Virus record (IMG/VR): IMGVR_UViG_3300019776_000345
Location: 1 to 28,096 of that record
From: a virus
Direction: 5' to 3' (one strand)
DNA length: 28,096 bases
In this document: positions 8,607-14,741 of the stretch, piece by piece
Layout of the letters: each line of letters opens with the position of its first letter
Numbering within the stretch: position 1 is the first letter of the stretch
Translations under genes and position numbers: made by a program
Notes under the pieces: model-generated
What the model saw: the letters and a program-made list of their open reading frames with translations, nothing else
Told to the model about the DNA's origin: nothing
The model's database searches: none

Positions 8607-10303
8607 CCAAGTCTAACGAAGAAGCACTCGATATCCTGAGGGGAGACTTCAAGCTGTTCCTGGCAATGACCTGGGACTACCTGAACCTCCCCTCCCCCAC
8701 CCCTCTCCAGTACGACATCGCTGACAGATTGGCCAATGGTGAGACTAAGATCGCCATTGAGGCCTTCCGTGGTGTCGGTAAGAGCTTCCTCACGTCTGCC
8801 TATGTGGTCTGGGAGCTACTAAGGGACCCCCAGAAGAAGATTTTGGTGGTCTCTGCATCGAAAAACAGGGCCGACAACTTCACCACGATGACCATGGGCC
8901 TCCTACAGATGCCTGCGGTACGACACCTGATCCCCAAGGAGGGACAGAGGCAGTCCAAGGTGGAGTTTGATGTCGCCCCTGCGATCATCGACCAGTCTCC
9001 AAGCGTCAAGAGCGTAGGTATCACCTCCCAGATCACTGGTACTCGTGCTGATATCATCGTCGCTGATGACGTGGAGGTGATGAACAACAGTGCTACCAGC
9101 GATATGCGCGAGAAGCTGCTTGAGAGGACCAGGGAGTTCTCTGCTATTCTCAAGCCGCTGCCTAGTGCGAAGACGATCTACCTGGGTACGCCTCAGACAG
9201 AGGACTCGATCTACAACAAGCTGCCTGAGACCTTCAAGGTTTACATCTGGCCTGCCCAGATACCCACGGCTGAGGAAGCCGAGAAGTATGGCGACAGGCT
9301 AGCCCCGTACATCAGGAAGCTCAAAGGGGCTCCAGGTGATCCCACTGATCCAAAGCGGTTCACAGCGACTGACCTGTTGGACAGGAGACTCGAGTATGGT
9401 GCCTCTGGGTATCAGCTCCAGTTCATGCTCAACACCCAGCTCAGTGACGAGGACCGCTATCCCCTCAAGATCAGGGACCTCATCATCGCTGATACGAACA
9501 GTGAGACGGCTCCTATGGTCTATCACTGGATGCCTGACCCTGATCGACAGTGGAAGGACCTGCCTAACCTGGCAATGCACGGGGATAGGTTCTATGCCCC
9601 AATGTCTGTCTCTAAGGACTTCGCTCCCTACACAGGCTCAGTCATGGCCATCGACCCTAGTGGCCGTGGTAAGGACGAGACTGGCTATGCAGTCGTCAAG
9701 ATGCTCAATGGCTACCTCACTGTACGAAGGTGCGGTGGTCTCCAAGGCGGCTACGATACCAAGACCCTCCAGGGTTTAGCCATGATCGCCAAGGAGGAAC
9801 AGGTGAACCACATTGTCTACGAGAGCAACTTTGGTGACGGTATGTGGGGTGAGCTCTTCAAGCCTGTCCTCGCCAAGGTCCACCCTTGTATGGTCGAGGA
9901 GGTCAAGCACTCTGCACAGAAGGAGCTGCGGATCATCGACACCATCGAACCAGTGATAGCTAGGCATAGGCTGGTGGTCGATAAGAAGGTGATCGAGGAT
10001 GACCACAGGTCTGCCCAGCAGTACGATGCTGAGAACAGGTACACCAAGACCCTCATCTACCAGATGACCAGGGTGACCAAGGACAGGGGAGCCTTGAAGC
10101 ACGACGATAGACTCGATGCCCTGGCGATTGCCTTGGCTTACTGGGTCGAACAGATGGCCGTGGATGACAGGAAGGGCCTCAAGGATCGTCGGCAGGAGCT
10201 GATGGACCTGGAGCTGGAGCGGTTCATGGAACACGCTATTGGCATGGGCAACCAAGGGTATGCAAGGTCATCCAATAGCTGGATAGGCAATAGGGGCCTC
10301 TAA
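8603..10303 (+). CDS. Terminase large subunit (T7 gp19-like DNA packaging ATPase/nuclease)
   Basis: The 566-residue packaging motor has an N-terminal ATPase with Walker A at 54-61 (AFRGVGKS) and Walker B at 151-157 (IIVADDVE, D155/D156). Its C-terminal RNase H-like nuclease shows acidic residues at D351 (MAIDPSGRGKDETGY) and D501/D502/D505 (HDDRLDALA). Length and motif order match T7 gp19. The start is TTG overlapping the small-subunit TGA, so it is probably coupled to upstream translation. It is the last structural/packaging gene before a long gene-free stretch, as in T7 near the right genome end. Two short hairpins follow the stop. Confidence 0.95.
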   Translation: MTKSNEEALDILRGDFKLFLAMTWDYLNLPSPTPLQYDIADRLANGETKIAIEAFRGVGKSFLTSAYVVWELLRDPQKKILVVSASKNRADNFTTMTMGLLQMPAVRHLIPKEGQRQSKVEFDVAPAIIDQSPSVKSVGITSQITGTRADIIVADDVEVMNNSATSDMREKLLERTREFSAILKPLPSAKTIYLGTPQTEDSIYNKLPETFKVYIWPAQIPTAEEAEKYGDRLAPYIRKLKGAPGDPTDPKRFTATDLLDRRLEYGASGYQLQFMLNTQLSDEDRYPLKIRDLIIADTNSETAPMVYHWMPDPDRQWKDLPNLAMHGDRFYAPMSVSKDFAPYTGSVMAIDPSGRGKDETGYAVVKMLNGYLTVRRCGGLQGGYDTKTLQGLAMIAKEEQVNHIVYESNFGDGMWGELFKPVLAKVHPCMVEEVKHSAQKELRIIDTIEPVIARHRLVVDKKVIEDDHRSAQQYDAENRYTKTLIYQMTRVTKDRGALKHDDRLDALAIALAYWVEQMAVDDRKGLKDRRQELMDLELERFMEHAIGMGNQGYARSSNSWIGNRGL

Positions 10304-10307
10304 CTCG

Positions 10308-10347
10308 GCCTCTAGGAGGCGCTAGGAAGCCCAAGGAAGCCCCTTGG
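10308..10347 (+). other. Two hairpins just after the terminase gene
   Basis: GCCTC-TAG-GAGGC (10308-10320) and CCAAGG-AAGCC-CCTTGG (10331-10347) are perfect stem-loops starting 5 bases after the terminase stop. Neither is followed by a T-run, so a factor-independent terminator is not supported. They could protect mRNA ends or belong to the packaging/cleavage region. Confidence 0.4.
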
Positions 10348-10539
10348 TGGGTCTGGGCTACATGGGTAGCTTGAGGTCTGGCAAGGGGCTCCTACGTGGC
10401 TCTCTGGTGATCCTAGGGGGTGCTAGAGGGCTACAGGAGGGCTACGACCATTTTGTAGGAAAAATCTGTGAGCCTATATGCGCTAGAGTCGCGGCTGGTT
10501 TCCCCCCGTGGCCCCCTAGGCACCCCGATAGGATTAAAT

Positions 10540-10549
10540 TCACTATGAC
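10540..10549 (+). promoter_or_regulatory. TCACTATGAC element near the presumed right genome end
   Basis: This exact copy of the early-gene start element has no ribosome site in front. It opens a 35-codon frame (10545-10652) of odd Trp/Cys/Pro-rich composition that I do not accept as a gene. Upstream is GATTAAAT and downstream GGGGG. The CACTAT core and G-rich downstream bases recall T7-family RNA polymerase promoters (CACTATAGGG). It may mark a phage promoter like T7 phi-OR, but the spacing to the start G differs by one base from T7. Confidence 0.3.
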
Positions 10550-10794
10550 GGGGGTGGGCCGCTGGGCCTGCCCTTGTGTGCCATGGTGTGACGTGGTCTG
10601 GCGAGGGCCGGACTGGATAGGCCAGCACCAGCAACCACATGGCAGGGATTGATAGTCCCTTGCATGGCCAATGGGCTGGGGGCTGCAGGGTGGCGCAAGG
10701 GGCCGGACCATGGGCGGAGGCGATAGGTAAGCATTGCTGACCTTGTTCGTTCTGCCCTAGGTTTTTCGAATTGTCTAGTAAGCCTGTCGAGTAT

Positions 10795-10818
10795 GCTTAT
10801 TAGTGAAATCTAATATGC
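10795..10818. repeat. Imperfect inverted repeat in the AT-rich island
   Basis: GCTTATTAG, six bases TGAAAT, then CTAATATGC pair with one mismatch. The core TATTAG/CTAATA is perfect. An operator or early-control site is possible. Confidence 0.55.
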
Positions 10819-10933
10819 TCACTGGCGGCCCTCTCGTAGCTCTAGGTAGCCAAGTAGCCCTCAGAAAACCTGCCGTCCTAGGCCCCTCCTAGGCCCAGCA
10901 AATGGCATTCTAATGTGCTGCACTGCACAATAG

Positions 10934-10951
10934 GTAAAGAAATTTCTTTAC
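10934..10951. repeat. Perfect 18-bp palindrome
   Basis: GTAAAGAAATTTCTTTAC reads the same on both strands with no spacer. It lies in the AT-rich part of the genome-end region, upstream of the early genes, where a dimeric regulator could control early transcription or where a cleavage or replication protein could act. Confidence 0.75.
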
Positions 10952-10959
10952 TCATATAT

Positions 10960-11039
10960 CCCATTGGTTGACCCAGGCTGCCCATTTTTACACCTATCTA
11001 AAGGTGTATATGTTGCAATGCACTGTCGCCCATTGGTTG
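10960..11039 (+). repeat. Direct repeat CCCATTGGTTG, two copies 69 bp apart
   Basis: CCCATTGGTTG occurs at 10960-10970 and 11029-11039. Each is followed after three to four bases by a related CA(G/T)GGCTG sequence, so the similarity extends over about 21 bases. The interval holds the 10989-11008 inverted repeat. Short tandem repeats next to the terminal repeat are known in T7, but function here is unknown. Confidence 0.6.
10989..11008. repeat. Inverted repeat TACACCT/AGGTGTA
   Basis: TACACCT, six bases, AGGTGTA pair perfectly. The left arm begins TTTACAC and the right arm ends GTGTA, echoing the half-sites of the TTACACAAGTGAA motif seen elsewhere but with a wider spacer. It may be a stronger binding site of the same or a related protein near the expected early promoters. 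Confidence 0.5.
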
Positions 11040-11070
11040 CACATGGCTGGGCCTAGGCTCTCCGCTTCGC

Positions 11071-11080
11071 TCACTATGAC
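11071..11080 (+). promoter_or_regulatory. TCACTATGAC element near the presumed left genome end
   Basis: A second copy outside a recognised gene start. It opens a 39-codon frame (11076-11195) without ribosome site. Its place, ahead of the early genes, is that of T7 phi-OL. As at 10540, a phage-polymerase promoter is possible but unproven. Confidence 0.3.
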
Positions 11081-11395
11081 GCCATGCCCTCCACTCATAA
11101 ATACACACGGGGCAAGCCATGCGCTGTGTGCATGGGTGCTATGCACATTCAATCGTTGCACATCTGCAGGGGTTACGCCATATTGGGGTCACTGAACGAG
11201 ACCAGACAGGCGTCACCCCGGCAACGGCCCTCGCGGCCCTCTTTGACCCGGGCGGAAGCAGCCCCGCTCTCAATCTTTAGCGACCCAGCCCGTCTGCCGG
11301 GAGTCAAACCGCCACTATCACCCTCGCAAGCTAGGAACGCTGAGGGGCGGTCACTGGAAAGGGTCCAAACCCCGCCACAGGATGTGCGGGCACGA

Positions 11396-11436
11396 CTAGC
11401 TAGAGATTAGCTAGGCCCCTGCTTAACGGTAGGGGC
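11396..11436 (+). other. Tandem hairpins in the leader of the first early gene
   Basis: CTAGCTA-GAGAT-TAGCTAG (11396-11414, perfect 7-bp stem) abuts GCCCCT, ten bases, AGGGGC (11415-11436). They end 22 bases before the ribosome site of the 11470 gene. There is no T-run. Tandem stem-loops at early-gene borders could be RNase III-type processing sites, as in T7 early mRNA, or an mRNA-stability leader. Confidence 0.5.
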
Positions 11437-11469
11437 TCACTAATCCCTTGCAACCTACGGAGAACGACA

Positions 11470-11634
11470 ATGCTTCAAGACCCCAAGGTATACGCCGCAA
11501 CGCTGATGTATTGCTGCAACTACAACATGGCTGACGCAATCAAGATGGCTGTGGAAGCGCAAGCCAAGTTTCCCGGCATGTCTGACGGGTATCTCGTTGA
11601 CGTAATCATCGCTATCACTGAAGCAGGAAGGTAA
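11470..11634 (+). CDS. Hypothetical early protein, 54 aa
   Basis: First gene after the gene-free region. ATG follows GGAGA by 6 bases. The product (MLQDPKVYAATLMYCCN...) is probably helical: one segment around 17-33 (NYNMADAIKMAVEAQAK), another around 39-53 with Ile/Val. I do not recognise a family. Being first in line from the expected host promoters, it holds the place of T7 gene 0.3 (anti-restriction), but it does not resemble Ocr and has no strong negative charge, so no function is claimed. Confidence 0.6.
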   Translation: MLQDPKVYAATLMYCCNYNMADAIKMAVEAQAKFPGMSDGYLVDVIIAITEAGR

Positions 11635-11638
11635 TCCC

Positions 11639-11740
11639 ATGCACCCCAATATGAAGCGCCTCCTTGGTCTCGATGGTGTGAAGCCTGTCCTTCACGACAA
11701 GACATGGCCCACACCCGTCGATATCCCTGTGAAGGACTAA
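11639..11740 (+). CDS. Hypothetical early micro-protein, 33 aa
   Basis: ATG at 11639 follows GAAGG by 7 bases and starts 4 bases after the previous stop. The product is MHPNMKRLLGLDGVKPVLHD followed by KTWPTPVDIPVKD, soluble and Pro-rich at the end. No family is recognised. It is supported only by ribosome site, tight spacing and strand. Confidence 0.45.
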   Translation: MHPNMKRLLGLDGVKPVLHDKTWPTPVDIPVKD

Positions 11741-11745
11741 GACCA

Positions 11746-11766
11746 TGCCTCGCCATGTGCGGGGCA
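11746..11766 (+). terminator. Hairpin between early genes, terminator-like
   Basis: TGCCTCGC-CATGT-GCGGGGCA forms an 8-bp stem with one G-U pair, followed by TTCCTTAATCC. The tail is only partly T-rich, so it may attenuate or process the early transcript rather than stop it. A 9-codon frame starting at 11744 overlaps it and could be a leader peptide, but I have no evidence that it is translated. Confidence 0.4.
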
Positions 11767-11775
11767 TTCCTTAAT

Positions 11776-11808
11776 CCTTACACAAGCGAAAGGTTTTCAC
11801 TATGACGC
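11776..11808 (+). promoter_or_regulatory. Early-gene leader repeat, copy 1
   Basis: CC-TTACACAAGCGAAAGG, four bases, then TCACTATGACGC; the ATG is the start of the 259-aa gene. TTACACAAGCGAA (11778-11790) matches the dispersed 13-bp motif at 12 of 13 positions and GAAAGG is the ribosome site. Copies 2 and 3 are at 12586 and 13759, so a whole leader cassette seems to have been copied among early genes. Confidence 0.7.
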
Positions 11809-12581
11809 GCACCCCTGTTGCCAAGTCTTCCATCATCTATCGTGGCCCCTCGCTTATCGATGGCGCACCCATTGTGGTGGTGGCCAAGGTCTCAGCCTCT
11901 CGCAACGCTAAGACTGGCCCCATGATCCAGACCTACATCATTCGCGAAGACATGAGCCCCTTGGAGGCATCCAAGACAGGCCAGGACTATTCGATCTGCG
12001 GCACCTGTCCCTTGCGTGGCAACGCAACCAATGATCCCAAGCGTAAGCAGGCTGAGGGACGGCGCTGCTATGTGGTGCTGGGCCAAGGTCCCCAAGGTAT
12101 CTATAAGGGCCTCAAGCGCGGCATCTATCCCACGGTCTCAGGCCATGGCGCTATCGCTGCCCTTGGCATTGGTCGCATGGTGCGCCTTGGCACCTATGGT
12201 GACCCTGCTGCTGTGCCCAGCTACATCTGGGAAAGCCTCGTATCCCTCGCCAATGGTCGCACCGGGTACACCCATCAATCGGGTGTGGCTGGTGCTGATG
12301 TGCGCCCCGACCTGACCATGGTCTCGGCTGATACCCTTGAGATTGCACAGGCCGCATGGGCCAAGGGCAATCGTACCTTCCGGGTCATCAAGTCCATTGA
12401 TGAAATCGTGAAGGGCAAGGAAATCAATTGCCCTGCATCCGCTGAGGCTGGGTTCCGCACCACATGCAACGAGTGCGGCCTGTGTGCTGGCAACACTGTC
12501 AAGGCCAAGTCCATCGCCATTGTCGATCACGGCCCCATGAACCGCAAGGCTGTGTTCAATCGTGTCAAGGCAATCGCTTAA
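11802..12581 (+). CDS. Early cysteine-cluster protein, 259 aa, function unknown
   Basis: The product has two cysteine groups: C66-x2-C69 with C89, and C210 followed by C222-x2-C225-x2-C228. A C-x11-C-x2-C-x2-C pattern can hold an iron-sulfur cluster or zinc. Between them lies a mixed alpha/beta region with Gly-rich turns (GHGAIAALGIGRMVRLGTYG at 114-133). I know similar Cys-rich proteins only as uncharacterised phage proteins. ATG at 11802 follows GAAAGG by 8 bases within the shared leader repeat. As the largest early gene it may act on host metabolism or nucleic acids, but that is a guess. Confidence 0.75.
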   Translation: MTRTPVAKSSIIYRGPSLIDGAPIVVVAKVSASRNAKTGPMIQTYIIREDMSPLEASKTGQDYSICGTCPLRGNATNDPKRKQAEGRRCYVVLGQGPQGIYKGLKRGIYPTVSGHGAIAALGIGRMVRLGTYGDPAAVPSYIWESLVSLANGRTGYTHQSGVAGADVRPDLTMVSADTLEIAQAAWAKGNRTFRVIKSIDEIVKGKEINCPASAEAGFRTTCNECGLCAGNTVKAKSIAIVDHGPMNRKAVFNRVKAIA

Positions 12582-12585
12582 CAAT

Positions 12586-12618
12586 CCTTACACAAACGAA
12601 AGGAAATCACTATGACGC
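12586..12618 (+). promoter_or_regulatory. Early-gene leader repeat, copy 2
   Basis: CC-TTACACAAACGAAAGG, three-base spacer AAA, TCACTATGACGC. Nearly identical to copy 1 over 33 bases except within the spacer and one base of the 13-bp motif (12588-12600). It begins 4 bases after the previous stop, so it is the entire intergenic region. Confidence 0.7.
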
Positions 12619-12809
12619 TCTCCCTCTTTTCTGTTGTCGAACGTCCTGAACTGTACATCAGCCGAGAGACCGCCAGCGAGGTGGCCAAGGTCGTCCGTTC
12701 GTGGGGCTATCGCGCCACCGTGTGGCACAAGGCTGAACGTGATGAACGGGGCTTCGCTGTGGCTGTGTCGTCTAACAATGGTTTTGAGGGTTATGCCCAT
12801 GCGCTGTGA
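12612..12809 (+). CDS. Hypothetical early protein, 65 aa
   Basis: Product MTLSLFSVVERPELYISRET... is predicted as a small alpha/beta fold: helix about 19-31 (TASEVAKVVRSWG), strand with TVWHKAE, strand with FAVAVSS. ATG lies in leader repeat 2 with GAAAGG as ribosome site. The stop is 11 bases inside the next gene, which suggests coupling. No family is recognised. Confidence 0.65.
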   Translation: MTLSLFSVVERPELYISRETASEVAKVVRSWGYRATVWHKAERDERGFAVAVSSNNGFEGYAHAL

Positions 12810-13029
12810 ATATGACGCCCTCATTGAGGCAAGCCGCAAGGCATACGATGCGCCCATCTATGCGCGGGGCATGAGCGTCGAACGCGATTGGTCGGCGGAT
12901 GGCCGCGAGCTACTGAGCGATGCTCGCTGCCCCTATACCAAGGTTCGCTTTGTCCCTGTCTACGATGCAGCCGCATGGCTGCGCGATGGCAGCATGATCA
13001 AGACAGGCATCAAGGCTGAGGCTTGGTGA
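12799..13029 (+). CDS. Hypothetical early protein, 76 aa
   Basis: Product starts MRCEYDALIEASRKAYDAPI. I chose ATG 12799 because GAGGG is 8 bases upstream; ATG 12793 is too close to it and the longer open frame would overlap the previous gene by more than 170 bases. Central part is charged and the C-terminus ends KTGIKAEAW. No recognised domain. It overlaps the previous gene by 11 bases. Confidence 0.6.
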   Translation: MRCEYDALIEASRKAYDAPIYARGMSVERDWSADGRELLSDARCPYTKVRFVPVYDAAAWLRDGSMIKTGIKAEAW

Positions 13030-13034
13030 TCACT

Positions 13035-13142
13035 ATGACACTCTTCCTATCGGCCAGCCTCATTGTCGGGGCTGGTCCTGCATTCGTCCTTGGGGTCGCA
13101 TACATGCTGGCCCCTATCGTCAACCAGTACCGGAGCAACTGA
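13035..13142 (+). CDS. Small single-span membrane protein, 35 aa
   Basis: A frame missed by length filters. Product MTLFLSASLIVGAGPAFVLG then VAYMLAPIVNQYRSN has one hydrophobic span (about 3-28) and a short polar tail. The start carries the TCACTATGAC element that marks five other early genes. Ribosome site is weak (GAGG 13 bases upstream). One base separates its stop from the next ATG. Function unknown. Confidence 0.55.
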   Translation: MTLFLSASLIVGAGPAFVLGVAYMLAPIVNQYRSN

Positions 13143-13143
13143 C

Positions 13144-13461
13144 ATGACTGAAGCAGAAATCGATGCTGCCATGTGCATGTGGGAAGCGGTGCTGTGCGCT
13201 GAAAGCACAGACAGCGCACCCGAGTGGTTCAAGGTCTACCGTGAAGAGAATGGCGTTTGTGGAGCCCGCCACCTAATCAGGTCGCTGGCCCCGGACATTG
13301 AAGCCCTGTGGCTGTCAATGGATGCTGATGATCCGAGTGCTGTCTGTGGTGCATTCGATTGGGAGTTCTGCCCTGCGGTGCTGGACCTGATGCACAACCA
13401 CTACACCCTGCCAACCAAGGAAGAGCTTCTCGCTCACTTCAACTTCATCGCCGGAGAATAA
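13144..13461 (+). CDS. Hypothetical acidic early protein, 105 aa
   Basis: Product MTEAEIDAAMCMWEAVLCAE... is acidic and helical, with several Cys and Trp residues (W14, C18, C40, C70, W75) and a C-terminal TLPTKEELLAHFNFIAGE. ATG 13144 follows GGAGCAACTGAC and sits just after the previous stop; the frame is open further upstream but that part overlaps the 35-aa gene. No enzyme motif is seen. Acidic small early proteins often bind host enzymes in T7-like phages, which is only a general hint. Confidence 0.65.
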   Translation: MTEAEIDAAMCMWEAVLCAESTDSAPEWFKVYREENGVCGARHLIRSLAPDIEALWLSMDADDPSAVCGAFDWEFCPAVLDLMHNHYTLPTKEELLAHFNFIAGE

Positions 13462-13463
13462 CC

Positions 13464-13754
13464 ATGTCTGAAGATAGCAAGATCGTCGTCAACAAGGGCA
13501 TCGCCACGGCCTACATCGGCCACGATGCTACCCAGCTCTTCAGGGTGAAGATGCTGCGGTCCTCCATCAACCTCCACATGAAGACGGGCATGATCCCTAC
13601 TCGTGGGGTCACGATCACCAAGATGTTCAAGATGGCCACCACGTACACTGGCCAGACCTACAAGCGGGGCGAACACTCCAGGGCGATTGCTGACCTTGAG
13701 GTCTGGATCAGCACCATGATGAGCGCCCTGCCCATCGAACACGCCGATAAGTAG
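13464..13754 (+). CDS. Hypothetical early protein, 96 aa
   Basis: Product starts MSEDSKIVVNKGIATAYIGH and is basic in the middle (RVKMLRSSINLHMKTG, TITKMFKMATTYTG). It has a strand-rich first half and helical C-terminus (AIADLEVWISTMMSALPIEH). ATG 13464 follows CCGGAG by 8 bases; the larger frame upstream overlaps the previous gene. No family recognised; a small nucleic-acid-binding protein is possible from charge but unsupported. Confidence 0.65.
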   Translation: MSEDSKIVVNKGIATAYIGHDATQLFRVKMLRSSINLHMKTGMIPTRGVTITKMFKMATTYTGQTYKRGEHSRAIADLEVWISTMMSALPIEHADK

Positions 13755-13758
13755 CCAA

Positions 13759-13792
13759 CCTTTACACATATCAAGAGGTTTCACTATGACGC
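13759..13792 (+). promoter_or_regulatory. Early-gene leader repeat, copy 3
   Basis: CC-TTTACACATATCAAGAGG, two bases TT, TCACTATGACGC. It is more diverged than copies 1 and 2 and one base longer; the 13-bp motif at 13762-13774 matches 10 of 13. AGAGG is the ribosome site of the kinase gene. Confidence 0.65.
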
Positions 13793-14466
13793 TCTATGCC
13801 ACCATCCGTCACGATCTTGCAGAGCCTGCATTTATCCCGCCCAAGCGCAAGCTGCGCCCTCTCACAAGGGATAGCCGGGTAAACAAGAACAGGGCTCAGT
13901 CCCACTACATGCGGCTGGCCAAGGCTGTGACCTTGGGCTCCGGGGCATATGGGATTGCACTGACGCACCCCAAGGACGAGACCAAGGTCATCAAGATTGG
14001 ACCCTTGGATGACGGGTGGCTCATCTGGGCTGCCTACTGTCAGGTCAAGCGAGGAACCTCCCCGCACCTCATGAAGGTCTACAGCATCAAGCGTTGGGAG
14101 AAGCACGGTATCTATGTGGCCGTCATCGAGCGCCTGAAGACTGAGATCACCCATACCCCATATCGTAGTGAGTGGAGCAAGCTCATCCGCGATGGGTTCA
14201 ATGGGCGCTTCATCGAGTTCGATGTGGTTGGCGACTACATGGACGTTCCTATCGCTGAGGCTGAGAACTTCCTCCGCGATGCGAAAAACGAGAGCCTCAT
14301 GGAGGTGCTCCTGTCTGTCCAAGGCTTCGCCAAGGATAACGGCCTGTGCCGCGACATGCACAGCGGCAACGCCATGCTGCGCGAGGATGGCACCATCGTC
14401 ATCACTGACCCCTTCAGCTCAAACAGCGCGAAGGCCTTGGAAACCCTCAAGGCAATGGGAGTGTAA
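13786..14466 (+). CDS. Protein kinase homologous to the catalytic domain of T7 gp0.7
   Basis: The 226-residue product has a kinase signature: glycine loop LGSGAYGIA (50-58) followed by VIKIG with Lys70, catalytic loop CRDMHSGNAML with Asp190 and Asn195, and metal-binding ITDP with Asp208. It resembles T7 gp0.7, whose corresponding segments are LGNGHFSAAYSHP, RVIKVG, FDMHSGNIMF and YITDPVSF. T7 gp0.7 is an early Ser/Thr kinase that phosphorylates host proteins including RNA polymerase and RNase III. The protein ends about 18 residues after Asp208, so it lacks the roughly 130-residue C-terminal part of T7 gp0.7 that mediates host transcription shut-off. Start and ribosome site are in leader repeat 3. 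Place in the early region agrees with T7 gene 0.7. Confidence 0.88.
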   Translation: MTLYATIRHDLAEPAFIPPKRKLRPLTRDSRVNKNRAQSHYMRLAKAVTLGSGAYGIALTHPKDETKVIKIGPLDDGWLIWAAYCQVKRGTSPHLMKVYSIKRWEKHGIYVAVIERLKTEITHTPYRSEWSKLIRDGFNGRFIEFDVVGDYMDVPIAEAENFLRDAKNESLMEVLLSVQGFAKDNGLCRDMHSGNAMLREDGTIVITDPFSSNSAKALETLKAMGV

Positions 14467-14472
14467 ATCACT

Positions 14473-14550
14473 ATGACGCCTTTCCTACTCATTGGATGTG
14501 CTGCGCTGCTGGCCATCATGATCATCGCCTTCATCCAGATCAACAGATAG
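14473..14550 (+). CDS. Tiny single-span membrane protein, 25 aa
   Basis: Product MTPFLLIGCAALLAIMIIAF then IQINR is almost entirely one hydrophobic span with a basic end. The start lies in a TCACTATGAC element with GGGAG 11 bases upstream. It fills the space between kinase and the next gene. Too short for a family assignment; a membrane-active micro-protein such as an exclusion or lysis modulator is conceivable. Confidence 0.5.
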   Translation: MTPFLLIGCAALLAIMIIAFIQINR

Positions 14551-14560
14551 TAAGGAAACT

Positions 14561-14573
14561 TTACACATGAGAA
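14561..14573 (+). promoter_or_regulatory. TTACACA-type site over the 14567 start
   Basis: TTACACATGAGAA matches 11 of 13 bases of the dispersed motif and contains the start codon. AAGGAA is upstream. The arrangement (ribosome site, CTTTACAC, ATG) is the same as at the holin-like gene 7737. Confidence 0.45.
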
Positions 14574-14737
14574 GCGACCTTCCCTACCGCGCAGAGCTTC
14601 ACGGCACTGGCGGCATCATCGCCATCCTCGAGCACACTAGCCTCGACTACATCAAGGCCGTGGTTGCGCGTGAGTGGCTCCCCACCATGCAGCATGGCGA
14701 CACGCTGAAGATCATCGAAACCGCTCACGAGGTATAA
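14567..14737 (+). CDS. Hypothetical early protein, 56 aa
   Basis: Product MRSDLPYRAELHGTGGIIAI continues LEHTSLDYIKAVVAREW and ends in ETAHEV. It looks like a small beta-alpha-beta unit. AAGGA precedes ATG by 11 bases. It is followed after four bases by the next gene. No family recognised. Confidence 0.6.
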   Translation: MRSDLPYRAELHGTGGIIAILEHTSLDYIKAVVAREWLPTMQHGDTLKIIETAHEV

Positions 14738-14741
14738 CCAC

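Larger units (their letters stand above)
10304..11469. other. Gene-free genome-end and control region (terminase to first early gene)
   Basis: No convincing gene lies in these 1,166 bases. In T7 the order is terminase, right terminal repeat, left terminal repeat, host promoters, early genes, so joined ends here mean a collapsed direct terminal repeat or a circular/permuted assembly. The first 450 bases are GC-rich. About 10,760-11,010 is an AT-richer island with three inverted repeats and a 69-bp-spaced direct repeat. About 11,200-11,395 is GC-rich again with no pattern I recognise beyond a weak CCCGC/GCGGG hairpin at 11371-11390. CCTAGG occurs six times between 10412 and 11057. Host promoters are expected but I could not fix one: TTGACC at 10968 has no good -10 partner. 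The terminal-repeat borders are not visible. Confidence 0.6.

Noticed and set aside
10545-10652. 35-codon frame beginning at a TCACTATGAC element
   Set aside because: No ribosome site, composition dominated by Trp, Cys, Pro and Gly, and lies in the gene-free genome-end region.
10968-10997. Sigma-70 promoter TTGACC with a -10 at 10991
   Set aside because: CACCTA/ACCTAT are too far from TATAAT at accepted spacing.
11076-11195. 39-codon frame beginning at the other TCACTATGAC element
   Set aside because: No ribosome site and unusual composition; better kept as a regulatory element.
11084-11410. Longer + strand frame of 108 codons in the genome-end region
   Set aside because: Basic, Pro/Arg/Ser-rich sequence typical of GC-rich non-coding DNA, no ribosome site, runs into the hairpin leader.
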